From: Lentilactobacillus diolivorans DSM 14421
Lineage (GTDB): Bacteria > Bacillota > Bacilli > Lactobacillales > Lactobacillaceae
Reading direction: 5' to 3'
DNA: 64,000 nt
Assembly (NCBI RefSeq): GCF_001434255.1
Contig: NZ_AZEY01000066.1
Location: 1 to 64,000 of the forward strand
Every line of letters begins with the position of its first letter. Position 1 is the first letter of the stretch. The translations under genes and the position numbers were made by a program. Below, in pieces: positions 18,802 through 27,385 of the stretch. The notes beneath the pieces are model-generated. The model was given only the letters and a program-made list of their open reading frames with translations, was not told the DNA's origin and ran no database searches.

Positions 18802-18900
18802 AAAATGGGACTGAGACAAAAGTAATTTTGTCCAGTCCCATTTTGTAACCACAACTATTACCAAGCGAAAAGCGTGAGATAAAAGGATTATCTTAAGCAT
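18802..18900 (+). repeat. Composite intergenic hairpin repeat, copy B (module 1 intact, module 2 decayed)
   Basis: AAAATGGGACTGAGACAAAA (18802-18821) pairs with ATTTTGTC-CAGTCCCATTTT (18825-18845) around GTA, missing one base on the right. It is probably the terminator of the stress gene. The family linker follows (GTAACCACAACTATTACCAAGCGAAAA), then GCGTGAGATAAAAGG as the left arm of module 2. The right arm is absent. Confidence 0.7.
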
Positions 18901-18948
18901 AAAAAACAGAATAAATTGCTATCACATTAAGTAAAAATTTCTCCAGTT

Positions 18949-19989
18949 CTAATCCAGTCCTTCAACCTGAAAAACATCAGCCGTCAGCTGATGATCAACA
19001 GCTTCGGTTGGCCCTGCATAACTGCCAGCACCAATAATTAAAAGTTGATTGTTGGGCAGGGCGGTTAATGATCGTGAATAAGCACCAGGAACATCCGTTG
19101 ATACTTTTTGCCAGTTGCCTTCACCATTTTTGGTGTTTAAGTAAATCTCCGAACCGGTACTGTTTGCCACCAGTGTCCCATCCCCCAAAATGGTCACGTA
19201 TGGTGAACCGCCGAGGGCAAATTCCCGTCCAGCATCTTCAGGGCGCCAGTGCAACCCATCATCAGAAATTTTGTAATTAGACCGATTTCGTTCGCCATCA
19301 ACCACCACAGCGCCTTCAACCACTATTTCAAAGGTCATGATGTATTTTCCGTTTGTCATTTGCGCGACAACAGCCATGCCTGGTCGGGCTTGAGGATTGG
19401 CAACCGCAACATCATCGATTTCCGCACCCCAATGAATGCCATCGGTAGTGGTTTTATGAGCAATTTTTTGACTATGGACAATTTTATCCCGTTCATCCGA
19501 AAAGAAACAGACTAATCGATGATCAATGACTGTCACAAAGGGTTCCCAAACTGGTTTTTGACCTTTAACAGACGCCATCCCGCCCTGAACCACCGTACTA
19601 AGATATTGCCATGATTGTGCATGGTTATCACTTTGATACAAATCAATCTTTGTTCGGCTAAGGTCATCCGGAATCTAATTTCCAGCGCAAATTAGCGTAC
19701 CGGCTGGCATCGTTCCAATTTTTTCCGGTAATTCATACAAATTAGGTTGATATCGCATTCCCCACCCATTTTGAGTATCTACGACATTACTAATATGCTG
19801 CCAAGAACGACCATTATCCTGACTTTCAAAAATCGGAAACGATGGCGTGCCAGTCACATAATGTTCAGCGGTCGCGTATAAGCGGCCATTATAGCCATCC
19901 GACCAATGGTGAAGAAATAATCCACGACCATACATGAAGTCGGGTTGACGTGTTCCATGAAAAAGATTTTTGCTTGCAATGGTTACCAT
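18949..19989 (-). pseudogene. GH93-like / sialidase-superfamily beta-propeller glycosidase, interrupted by an amber codon
   Basis: Two frames on the same strand and in the same phase are separated by one TAG at 19675-19677. Read through, AGN-stop-IPDDLSRTKIDLYQSDN makes one protein of about 346 residues. Asp-box-like motifs recur (SQDNGRSWQ, SDNHAQSWQ, TTDGIHWG, SDDGLHWRP), typical of sialidase-type propellers. With GH127 and GH51 as neighbours, and glutamates in WEPF and MTFEIV, exo-arabinanase family GH93 is the best guess over a true sialidase. No signal peptide is visible, so the substrate would be imported oligosaccharide. The start has AAGGGGTG six bases upstream. The gene is probably inactive unless the stop is suppressed or is a sequence error. 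Confidence 0.6.
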
Positions 19990-20016
19990 CTAAAGCACCC
20001 CTTTTAATTTAGAATC

Positions 20017-20070
20017 ATTGAAAAAGCTCCGGGATCTGGATGCCACATCCTCACCCCGAAGCTTTTCAAT
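20017..20070 (-). terminator. Hairpin between the GH127 and GH93-like genes
   Basis: ATTGAAAAAGCTCCGGG (20017-20033) pairs imperfectly with CCCCGAAGCTTTTCAAT (20054-20070). It lies in the 86-base gap and could attenuate transcription between the two genes. The T-tract on the minus strand is weak. Confidence 0.5.
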
Positions 20071-20075
20071 TTGAA

Positions 20076-22480
20076 TTAATCGTTGAAGAGTCGAATGCCA
20101 AATAGCCGGGCACTCGGCTGATGCATTGCCGAAAATTTAACATTAATTGATTGTTGTTGATTATCAGTTGTCGAAATTGGAATGGTGACCTGATAAAAGC
20201 CGTCTTGATCCGCCTGATCACTTTGCGCCACCAGAATTGTTTGATCGAAATTAAATTCCTTCATGGTCACTTGAAGCCGCTTGCCGGCATCAGCAACGTT
20301 AAAGGTCAAGCTTAGCTGTAACTCAGTCAGCAGCTTGGTCACTGGAAATTGGTAGCTGAACCAGCCAGTTGGATGTGCCTGTCTAAATCGACGGCCACGC
20401 AGATTGCCCACTTCAGAATCTGCCTGTTCCAAGTGCTGATTAATCTCAAAATTGTTGGCATCAAAGTTCGTTAACTCGCCAATGGTATGCTGGCGATAAT
20501 CTGCCAATCGTTTCAGTTGATCAGCTCGCTGTTGGGCTTCTTTTGACCCTGCCTGCTGCCACTGAAAATAAATGCCATAACGATGCTGGTAAGTCTGATA
20601 ATATGGAATAAACTTAATCTGCTCGTCAACATTTGGCAATGTAACCGAAACAAGCTCACGGTCCTCACCAATTTTAACAATCGACTGTTGAGCAAAACTC
20701 TCCTGCCAATCTGACCAAGTCTGATGAGTAGTTAACGTCGAAGTGGACGCATCATTATGAGTACTAATGCGAACCAATACCCCGTTTGGTCGGTCGGCGG
20801 TCAACTCATAATTGTCTAATTGACCCGCCAACACATATGGGCCATAACTAAATGCAAGATAGTGGGGATTATCTTCAGTCGCCGAGATCGATAGTGCCAT
20901 GGGTAACCGCATATTAAGTTTTGCACCGGCAACCAAATTTTCAACATGCCAGAAGTCAACGTTCTGGTTAATTTCGATCGGCTGACCATTGAGAACCATG
21001 GTGGCATCGCCTTTAACCCATTCAGGACGCCGAAGCGCTAAGGAAATCGGGACTGTTGGCCTGCTCGAATCAATGGCTTTAATTATAATGGCCACATCCC
21101 CGCGCCGACGGTCGACATCAACGGTCACTAATGAATTGTGATTTAACAAGCGCAACTGATTTGAAAATACAAATTAACCGTCAAATAACGATCATCCATA
21201 AAGTAGTCACTATCACCCAATTTTGTAAAATTCTCAATGCCGGTTCCGGTACAACACCAAAACTCGTCGAACGGCCGATTAAATACCTTCGTATACCCGG
21301 CACCCATTGGCTGAAAATAGGTCATCATTCCAGTTTCAGGATTTTGAGAGCCCAAAATCGCATTACAGTATGTTTGTTCATAATAATCAAGATACTTTTT
21401 CTGCCCGGTCACTTTAAAAAGTTCCCGACTCAATTTCAGCATATTATACGTATTGCAAGTTTCGCAGGTTGTCGCACCATCTTTTAACGCTGCGTCTTCG
21501 AAAAGTTGGCCCGGTTCATGAAAATGTTCACTCTGACTATTGCCACCAGTCACATAAGTATGATCATCAATCACCATTTGCCAAAAATTCTCAGCAGCGG
21601 TCAAATAATCGGGTAATTGTTTGGTTTCATCCGCAGTCAGGAATTGGTCAGCTAATTTGGGTTCTTGAAAAACTTCATATCGTCGAAGTGCCCCAATCAC
21701 TTTCGGAATCGTCGTGTTGGCGTGCTTCCCGGCCAGCACATCCCGATGATGAGCCAGTTCATCAAACAATGATGTTTCGTCAAAATAAGTGGCGGCTTGT
21801 AAATCGTGTGGATTTCGAGTTAAATCGAATAATGCGTATAGGGCATCATTCATCCCACCGTACTCCGTCTTTAACATTTGCGTTGGATCAGTTAATTTGA
21901 TCATTCGTCGATAAACGTACTCGCCAAACTTTTCAGCAACTTCCTGGGCTTGGCCAGCCAGTTGGGCATCAATCGAAGGCACGTTGACCGCGACGGCAAT
22001 TAATCCAGCCAAAATTTTATGCAAATCATACCAGGGAACCAGGACGTTCTCTCTTTGATTTTCAGGAACCGGCTTCCCCTCAACAGCGTCGAGGGCAACT
22101 TCTCGAAACGCTGATACATAACCTGCACTTTGAGGATGAACCTTCGCGTAATAAGTCTGGGCTTTTAAAAGACCGGTAACCGCCGTGGTTAATTTAACAT
22201 GAATTGCGGCTTGGATGTCGGGATCTTTTTCTGAATGAAGGGCCTGTGATAGGGCAGATAAATAATGGCCAAAAAAGTGGCCCCGAAAATTATTACCAGT
22301 TGGCCGTTCCCAACCTTGATAGCCTTTTACCTTGGCTGTTTCGATTCCGGCAACCTTATTAAATTCAACCAGGAATCGTTCTGGTTCCAATTCAAGTAAA
22401 TATTTGGTTGTCCGCTTACGAGCAGCGATAATCTCCGAATCTGTCAGTGTGACTAAAGCTGAATCGATATCTTGAATCAT
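20076..22480 (-). pseudogene. GH127-type beta-L-arabinofuranosidase, frameshifted
   Basis: The 5' frame (22480-21143, 445 residues) carries the GH127/DUF1680 catalytic alpha/alpha barrel: GHFFGHYLSALS, EYGGMNDALY, TGGNSQSEHF, CETCNTYNMLKLSRELF and FWCCTGTGIENFTKLGDS, including the cysteines and glutamate of the zinc-linked active site. It ends wrongly at NLYFQISCAC. The 3' frame (from about 21165 to 20076) continues with NQLRLLNHNSLVTVD and the beta-sandwich C-terminus. One lost T in the run at 21164-21167 (four instead of five) explains the shift and would restore NLYF-SNQLRLL. The family releases arabinose from beta-arabinofuranosides. The gene has its own GGAGGAA ribosome binding site and follows a terminator, so it is transcribed separately from the symporter operon. 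Confidence 0.85.
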
Positions 22481-22782
22481 GATTTATTCCTCCACTACCG
22501 TCAGTTGTCTATACTTCTTAACTGGTGGTTAACTCTTTCGTTAAAAACCTTCTTTAACATATTATCAATAATACAACAGGTCGTAAAAAAATAAACATAA
22601 CGTGACTAACACAGCATTCTTTATTACCAGAAAATAATGACTAATAACATAAATTGAAGATTAATAGTATATCAAAAATGAGTCTTCCATTTCATTTTAA
22701 AGTGTCAGACTCATTTCTTATTTACGATTTAGTCACTTGGTAACCAAACTTAACCTTAATTAGCATCAGCTATTTAAAAATA
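22481..22782 (-). promoter_or_regulatory. Upstream region of the GH127 gene with GTTAA half-sites
   Basis: Between the terminator at 22676-22716 and the GH127 start lie several GTTAA-type elements near 22520-22560 (GGTTAACTC, CGTTAAAAACC, TTTAACATATT). Similar TTAACA elements surround the divergent promoter at 26078-26187 of the same locus. They could be operators of one shared regulator, but no strict consensus was derived. Confidence 0.3.
22676..22716 (-). terminator. Terminator of the GH51/symporter/small-protein transcript
   Basis: AAATGAGTCT (22676-22685) pairs exactly with AGACTCATTT (22707-22716). On the minus strand the stem is followed by a T-rich tract. It lies 67 bases after the stop of the small unknown protein gene. 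Confidence 0.7.
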
Positions 22783-23136
22783 CTATTTTTGAAGATTATC
22801 ATTATTTCCCGCGACCGAATTAAATACATCTGCAAGTGAAGCATGCATATCTGCAAATCGTTTATGCAAAACAAGCTGTCTAAATTCCTCAATGCTCATT
22901 TTTTCCGTACTTTTATAAGGAATCGAAGCTGCTCCATTTGTAATATTGGGATTAGTAATCCCACTTGTAAACGTAATAATCAACCCATCACGGCTATCCA
23001 AACGAACCGTGTAATATTCATAATACGATCGAGTATCATAACTTCCCTTCAATTCCTTATGCTCGGAAAAATAGTTCGTTAAATATTCCTCAAACAATTC
23101 TTTTGATTTTAAAGAAGCTTTCCAACTATTACTCAT
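22783..23136 (-). CDS. Small conserved protein of unknown function, paralogue 1
   Basis: This soluble 117-residue protein has no signal or membrane segment. I do not recognise the family. The core is shared with two further genes in this window (28043 and 42972): SYYEYYTVRLDSRDGLII, GAASIPYKSTEKMSIEEFRQ, RFADMHASLADVF. The N-terminal third is charged and helical (WKASLKSKELFEEYLTNYFSEHKELKG). AAGGAG lies eight bases before the ATG. It is the last gene of the GH51-symporter transcript, 33 bases after the symporter, and is closed by a terminator. That suggests co-expression with arabinoside uptake. No catalytic residues can be proposed. Confidence 0.85.
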   Translation of the reverse strand: MSNSWKASLKSKELFEEYLTNYFSEHKELKGSYDTRSYYEYYTVRLDSRDGLIITFTSGITNPNITNGAASIPYKSTEKMSIEEFRQLVLHKRFADMHASLADVFNSVAGNNDNLQK

Positions 23137-23169
23137 CTTTTTTTCTCCTTACGATAAACTGCCGGTCAA

Positions 23170-24444
23170 TTATTCATTAGCAACGGAACTATCACTGAGC
23201 TTGGCCGCTGGTTCTTTTTTGCTTTTATGGCTTCGAACAAGAAAGGCTGCTCCAAACAAAGCAAATACCATACAAATAATACCAATAATAGTATAGGTTA
23301 AATGGAATCCCAAACGATCATAACTCATTCCGATAACTCCGGAGAAGATCGTTTGCGAAATTTGAACCGCAGCACCAGTGCTTAACGACTGAATCGTTGC
23401 AAATTCATTCTTATTAAAGACTGAGAAGATATATCCCATAGGGCATACAAACCAGAATGGCGTATAAATTCCTGTCAGCAGCTGAGCAAATGCGACCCAT
23501 ACCCAATTAGGTGCAAATGCGAGAATTAGTAAACGTACTCCCATTATAATTGCCATAATAGCCAATCCATTACGATAGCCAATTCTTTTAATAACCCATG
23601 GAATAATGATCATTCCAACAAAAGCTAAGACCTGTTGAATGGTAGTGACATACGAAAACAATTCCGTTCCATGCGACGTATTGAAAAAGGTCTGAAAATA
23701 ATTAATTATCTGCTGATCCGCAATTTGAGACAAGGGAACTGTTCCGAGCAAGAAAATAATCAAGAAAATAAACTTTTTAGTGAAGACGCTTTTCAGAATT
23801 CCTTTAAGATTTACTTTCTCGGCCTTTTTATCCTGGAGAACGCCTAAATTCTTTTTATCATGTTTCAGGAAAAAGATAACCATTAACAAGTAAATAAAAC
23901 CGCTTACAGACAAGCCCCAGAAAAACTTTCTCGGCATAACTGTCAATAAATAACCACAGATTAGTGGCGCAATGAATCCCATAATTGTGACACCAGATCG
24001 AACCCAGCTATATTGAAAGTTATTAACGAAGCTCATTCGTTGTTCATACTGTTCATTAACACTTGTTCCACCATTCATTACTAAACCAATAACCAATCCC
24101 AAAATAATTGCCATTACATAGGTACTTCCATGCATTGGCAGGACGATCCATTGCATAAACGGTCCGAGAAGCACTGAACAGATCGCCATAAAGAGCAACA
24201 AATACTTTTTTTCAAGAACTTTATCACCCAGATAGCCAACAAATGGTGACGAGATAAGTCCCATCAATGACATCATCGAAAATGCCAACCCAACGTTAGC
24301 ATGACTAAAATTAGCATATTTAACCAGCCATAATCCTGAGTACATTGCGACAACCGGCCAGATAAAATTAAAGGACATTTCCGAAACCACATACGACCAA
24401 AATTTTCCAAATGAATTGTAAGGGCTTTTGATTTTTTTGAACAT
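23170..24444 (-). CDS. MFS oligosaccharide:proton symporter (LacY-like), probably for arabino-oligosaccharides
   Basis: The product has about 424 residues and twelve predicted transmembrane helices, with the MFS loop signature FVGYLGDKVLEKKY after helix 2. Features such as FWSYVVSEMSFNFIWPV near the start and PFWFVCPMGYIFSVF in helix 10/11 recall the oligosaccharide:H+ symporter family of LacY and RafB. The start chosen is ATG 24444, nine bases after GGAGAGG. The GTG at 24462 lies inside that site. It sits between GH51 arabinofuranosidase (52 bases upstream) and the small unknown protein. Arabinose-containing oligosaccharides are therefore the likely cargo, an inference from context. Confidence 0.85.
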   Translation of the reverse strand: MFKKIKSPYNSFGKFWSYVVSEMSFNFIWPVVAMYSGLWLVKYANFSHANVGLAFSMMSLMGLISSPFVGYLGDKVLEKKYLLLFMAICSVLLGPFMQWIVLPMHGSTYVMAIILGLVIGLVMNGGTSVNEQYEQRMSFVNNFQYSWVRSGVTIMGFIAPLICGYLLTVMPRKFFWGLSVSGFIYLLMVIFFLKHDKKNLGVLQDKKAEKVNLKGILKSVFTKKFIFLIIFLLGTVPLSQIADQQIINYFQTFFNTSHGTELFSYVTTIQQVLAFVGMIIIPWVIKRIGYRNGLAIMAIIMGVRLLILAFAPNWVWVAFAQLLTGIYTPFWFVCPMGYIFSVFNKNEFATIQSLSTGAAVQISQTIFSGVIGMSYDRLGFHLTYTIIGIICMVFALFGAAFLVRSHKSKKEPAAKLSDSSVANE

Positions 24445-24496
24445 TTTAATTATCCTCTCCACATTTTTCAGTTAAAAAACAATAAGTGTCATATCG

Positions 24497-25948
24497 TTAT
24501 TCCAATGTGATTGAAACAACGGATTTTGTCGGAAGTTGAACATGTAGCCTGCCATTTTGAATACTTCCACCACTAAATGCCTGAGGTACTACTTCTTCAG
24601 GGTGGGTAAATGTATTATGAGAATTCATTTCTTTACCGGTTAAAATTGTTGCATCAATAATTTTTCTGAAAGGATTAGACGCTGTAAAATCAATGGCTTT
24701 TTCATTAGCAAGATCGTAATTTCCTAACGAAATTGTTAACTTACCATCTTTTTGAGAAGCCGTATACGTGACGTTATCAGGAATCTCGCCAATCCCTTCA
24801 ACTAATTCTGCATCCATATGTTTTTGATACATATCAAACACATAATAAGTTGGTGTTTTAATCATCTGATCTCCCTTGGTTAAAATCATTGCCTGGAGAA
24901 CATTCACCATCTGTGCAATGTTTGCCATGTAGATTCGATCAGCATGTTTTTGAAAAATATTTAATGTAATTGCCGCAGCTAAAGCATCCCTAACCGTATT
25001 CTGTTGCTGCAAAAATCCTGGGTTTGTTCCCTTTGTAACGTCATACCAGGTTCCCCATTCATCAACGATCAAATCGACTTTATGATCTGGATCGTAGTGA
25101 TCCATAATAGTTGTGTGTTTGGTAATTAGTTCATCCATATGTTCAGCCCGAGTCATAGTTGAAACCCATTGGTCTTCTGGAAAATTAACAGCATCTCCTT
25201 TACTATGGTCCCAATCACCAGTTGGCAACGTGTAATAATGAAGGCTAATTCCGTCTAAATATTTGCCGGCATACTTCATCACCGTCTCTGTCCAGTTATA
25301 ATCATCTTGATTTGGCCCACAGGCAACCTTATAAATGGGATGATCTTTATCGTATTGTGGTAAGAATGTCTGATATTGACGGTAAACATCTGAATAATAC
25401 TCAGGACGCATGTTACCACCCCCGCCCCAAGACTCATTGCCGATTCCAAAGAACTTCAGCTTCCAAGGATCTTGGCGGCCATTTTTTTGACGAAGTTTGG
25501 ACATTGGCGATTCACCAGCCATGGTCATATACTCAACCCATTCAGCCATCTCCTGAACGGTACCGCTTCCAATATTAGCGTTAATATAAGCATCGGCGCC
25601 CAATTGACGGAGTAATTCAAAATACTCATGGGTTCCAAATGAATTATCTTCGGTAATGTCTCCCCAATTAGTATTTACAATCTTTTTCCGAGTATCCTTG
25701 GGACCAATGCCGTCACGCCAATGATAAGTATCTGCAAACAACCCACCGGGCCAACGTAAAACGGGAACATGAATCTCTTTCAATGCATCAACGACGTCAC
25801 TTCGCATGCCATTAACATTGGGGATTTCTGAATCCTTACCAACGTATAAACTACCATAAATGCCATGACCTAAATGCTCGGAAAACTGACCATAAATGTA
25901 TTTGCTAATTTCAGGACCTTTTTTTTGATTCAATAATTCAATTGACAT
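24497..25948 (-). CDS. abfA: Alpha-L-arabinofuranosidase, GH51
   Basis: This 483-residue cytoplasmic enzyme starts MSIELLNQKKGPEISKYIYGQFSEHLG, the classic GH51 N-terminus. The acid/base glutamate lies in FGIGNESWGGGG and the nucleophile in LIVDEWGTWYD. The C-terminal beta-sandwich is complete. It removes alpha-arabinofuranosyl groups from imported arabinan or arabinoxylan oligosaccharides. GAAAGGG lies ten bases before ATG 25948, and the upstream TTG at 25957 overlaps that site. It is the first gene of an operon with the symporter. The divergent promoter region contains a cre-like site and repeated TTAACA elements. Confidence 0.94.
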   Translation of the reverse strand: MSIELLNQKKGPEISKYIYGQFSEHLGHGIYGSLYVGKDSEIPNVNGMRSDVVDALKEIHVPVLRWPGGLFADTYHWRDGIGPKDTRKKIVNTNWGDITEDNSFGTHEYFELLRQLGADAYINANIGSGTVQEMAEWVEYMTMAGESPMSKLRQKNGRQDPWKLKFFGIGNESWGGGGNMRPEYYSDVYRQYQTFLPQYDKDHPIYKVACGPNQDDYNWTETVMKYAGKYLDGISLHYYTLPTGDWDHSKGDAVNFPEDQWVSTMTRAEHMDELITKHTTIMDHYDPDHKVDLIVDEWGTWYDVTKGTNPGFLQQQNTVRDALAAAITLNIFQKHADRIYMANIAQMVNVLQAMILTKGDQMIKTPTYYVFDMYQKHMDAELVEGIGEIPDNVTYTASQKDGKLTISLGNYDLANEKAIDFTASNPFRKIIDATILTGKEMNSHNTFTHPEEVVPQAFSGGSIQNGRLHVQLPTKSVVSITLE

Positions 25949-26047
25949 TTTATTCAAACCCTTTCCTGGTGGTATTAATAGTGATGCTTAATAACAAAAG
26001 AACTAATCGCAATATCGTTTTTAACTGCAAAAGTTCTAACAACATTA

Positions 26048-26061
26048 ATATAGCGCTTACA
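26048..26061 (-). promoter_or_regulatory. Candidate cre (CcpA) site upstream of GH51
   Basis: On the minus strand this reads TGTAAGCGCTATAT, close to the CcpA consensus TGWAANCGNTNWCA except at the 3' end. It lies 100 bases upstream of the arabinofuranosidase start, where it would give carbon catabolite repression. Confidence 0.55.
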
Positions 26062-26077
26062 TACCCAAAAGTAAATA

Positions 26078-26187
26078 ATGTTTTTGTTAACATCCAAGAA
26101 AAAGCACTGATCATTGACAAAAACATTAACAACTACTGGTATTTTTTGAATAATTAAGATAGAATGTTAACATATATATTAACAAAC
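26078..26187. promoter_or_regulatory. Cluster of TTAACA/AATGTTTTTGT elements, probable operators of the ArsR-type regulator
   Basis: AATGTTTTTGTTA (26078-26090) recurs inverted as TGACAAAAACATT (26116-26128). TGTTAACATATATATTAACA (26165-26184) has TGTTAA and TTAACA arms just upstream of the regulator start. The cluster sits between the divergent GH51 and regulator genes and is well placed to control both. Confidence 0.5.
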
Positions 26188-26203
26188 AACAGAGGCGACC
26201 AAT

Positions 26204-27094
26204 ATGGACTTAGACATATCAGACAAATCAATCCCGGTGTTTGCTGCCCTTGACAGTAAAGTCCGGGTTCATATCATTCAGTTACTATCGAAGCAAAAAA
26301 TGAACGTTTCGGAGATTTCCAAAGCAATCGGACTTAGTAGCCCAATCACCATCATGCACCTTAATAAGTTGGCAGACGCCAATATCATTCGGACTGAGAA
26401 AAAAGGAAACCAACGAATTTCAAGTTTACAAGTTGATACGATTGACATCACATTTCCCCAACAACTTTATATTCCATATGAAAACTGGAATATTGAACTG
26501 CCAATCGGCCAATTTACCAATTTTGATGTTAAGCCGTCTTGTGGCTTAGCCGGTCAGACTGGTTTCATTGGAAAAGTTGATAATCCCAGCTACTTTATGG
26601 ATCCCGAACGATATAAGGCGGGAATGATCTGGTTTTCAAAGGGATACGTTGAATACCAGGTCCCCAACTACCTCAAGCAGGATCAGGAGCTCGAAATGAT
26701 TGAACTATCAATGGAATTGAGTTCGGAGTTCCCATTTTCAAACAACCGCTGGCCTTCAGATATCACCGTTAGCTTAGACGGCAAGGAAATTGGGACGTGG
26801 ACAAGCCCAGGCGATTTTTCGGATGTTCGAGGTCGTTACACGCCTAAATGGGTTTATAACGACATGAACCAATATGGCATGCTTAAATCCTTCCGTTTAT
26901 CAAAACACGGCTCCTATATTGATGGCCAACACTCAGCTGATACCCTGGTAACAGACATCGATCCAACCAAGAACTCTTGGACGCTGCGCTTTGAAGTAAA
27001 AAGCGATGCGAAAAATGTGGGCGGTTGTACGATCTTTGGCAATAAATTCGGTAACTACGATCAGGGTATTAAGGGCACCTTTTATTTTTCTTAG
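26204..27094 (+). CDS. ArsR-type HTH regulator with a large C-terminal beta-rich domain
   Basis: Of 296 residues, about 1-85 form an ArsR-type winged helix: ALDSKVRVHIIQLLSKQKMNVSEISKAIGLSSPITIMHLNKLADANIIRTEKKGNQRISSL. The remaining 200 residues are rich in beta-strand and aromatic residues (YENWNIELPIGQFTNFDV, MIWFSKGYVEYQVPN, WPSDITVSLDGKEIGTWTSPGDFSD). They look like a carbohydrate-binding jelly-roll rather than the usual metal site, and no metal-binding cysteine cluster is visible. The gene diverges from GH51 across a region with repeated candidate operators. It is probably the sugar-responsive regulator of the arabinoside locus. The sensing role is inferred. Confidence 0.78.
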   Translation: MDLDISDKSIPVFAALDSKVRVHIIQLLSKQKMNVSEISKAIGLSSPITIMHLNKLADANIIRTEKKGNQRISSLQVDTIDITFPQQLYIPYENWNIELPIGQFTNFDVKPSCGLAGQTGFIGKVDNPSYFMDPERYKAGMIWFSKGYVEYQVPNYLKQDQELEMIELSMELSSEFPFSNNRWPSDITVSLDGKEIGTWTSPGDFSDVRGRYTPKWVYNDMNQYGMLKSFRLSKHGSYIDGQHSADTLVTDIDPTKNSWTLRFEVKSDAKNVGGCTIFGNKFGNYDQGIKGTFYFS

Positions 27095-27099
27095 AAATT

Positions 27100-27133
27100 G
27101 GTCAAAAAGGCTGGGACAATAGTCTTTTTGACC
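27100..27133 (+). terminator. Terminator of the ArsR-type regulator, overlapping repeat copy C
   Basis: GGTCAAAAAG (27100-27109) pairs perfectly with CTTTTTGACC (27124-27133). The interior GCTGGGACAATAGT is the left half of the module-1 repeat, so a repeat unit has been turned into a different hairpin here. Confidence 0.7.
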
Positions 27134-27250
27134 AGTTCCTGTTAGTGTAAACACGATTGTTACCAAGCGAAACGTGGGACAAAAGGCAACTCCGACCGTG
27201 TAACTGAATTATCCAACTATTCAGAATCAGGATATCTAGCTGAACTTTTT
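27134..27250 (+). repeat. Composite intergenic repeat, copy C (linker plus left arm of module 2)
   Basis: The linker AACACGATTGTTACCAAGCG is followed by AAACGTGGGACAAAAGGC, then AACTCCGACC, then an inner segment ending ATTATCCAACTATTC-AGAATCAG-GATATC. These are the family landmarks in order. The right arm with the TAACCGCC motif is missing, and another copy (E) abuts it, so C looks truncated. Confidence 0.65.
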
Positions 27251-27256
27251 ATTTAG

Positions 27257-27385
27257 TTGAAATGTGGACCAGCAAGCAGACCCCGGCTATATAAGCCCCC
27301 TAACTTAATATTCCAAAATCAGGAATATCAAGTTAGGGGGCTTATATTCTGGAGTCTAACCGCTTGCTGGTCCACTCTGTTTATA
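27257..27385 (+). repeat. Long-hairpin intergenic repeat, copy E (module 2)
   Basis: GTGGACCAGCAAGC (27264-27277) pairs exactly with GCTTGCTGGTCCAC (27362-27375). The inner stem ATATAAGCCCCCTAACTT (27289-27306) pairs with AAGTTAGGGGGCTTATAT (27330-27347), and AATATTCC pairs near the loop. The right strand holds the unpaired TAACC (27357-27361) conserved in copies A, D and F, and the element ends with ACTCTGTTT. The stem sequence is unlike the other copies, yet the architecture is the same. Confidence 0.8.

Noticed and set aside
21469-21900. 143-codon plus-strand frame within GH127
   Set aside because: Antisense shadow of the glycosidase, whose reading frame has clear catalytic motifs.
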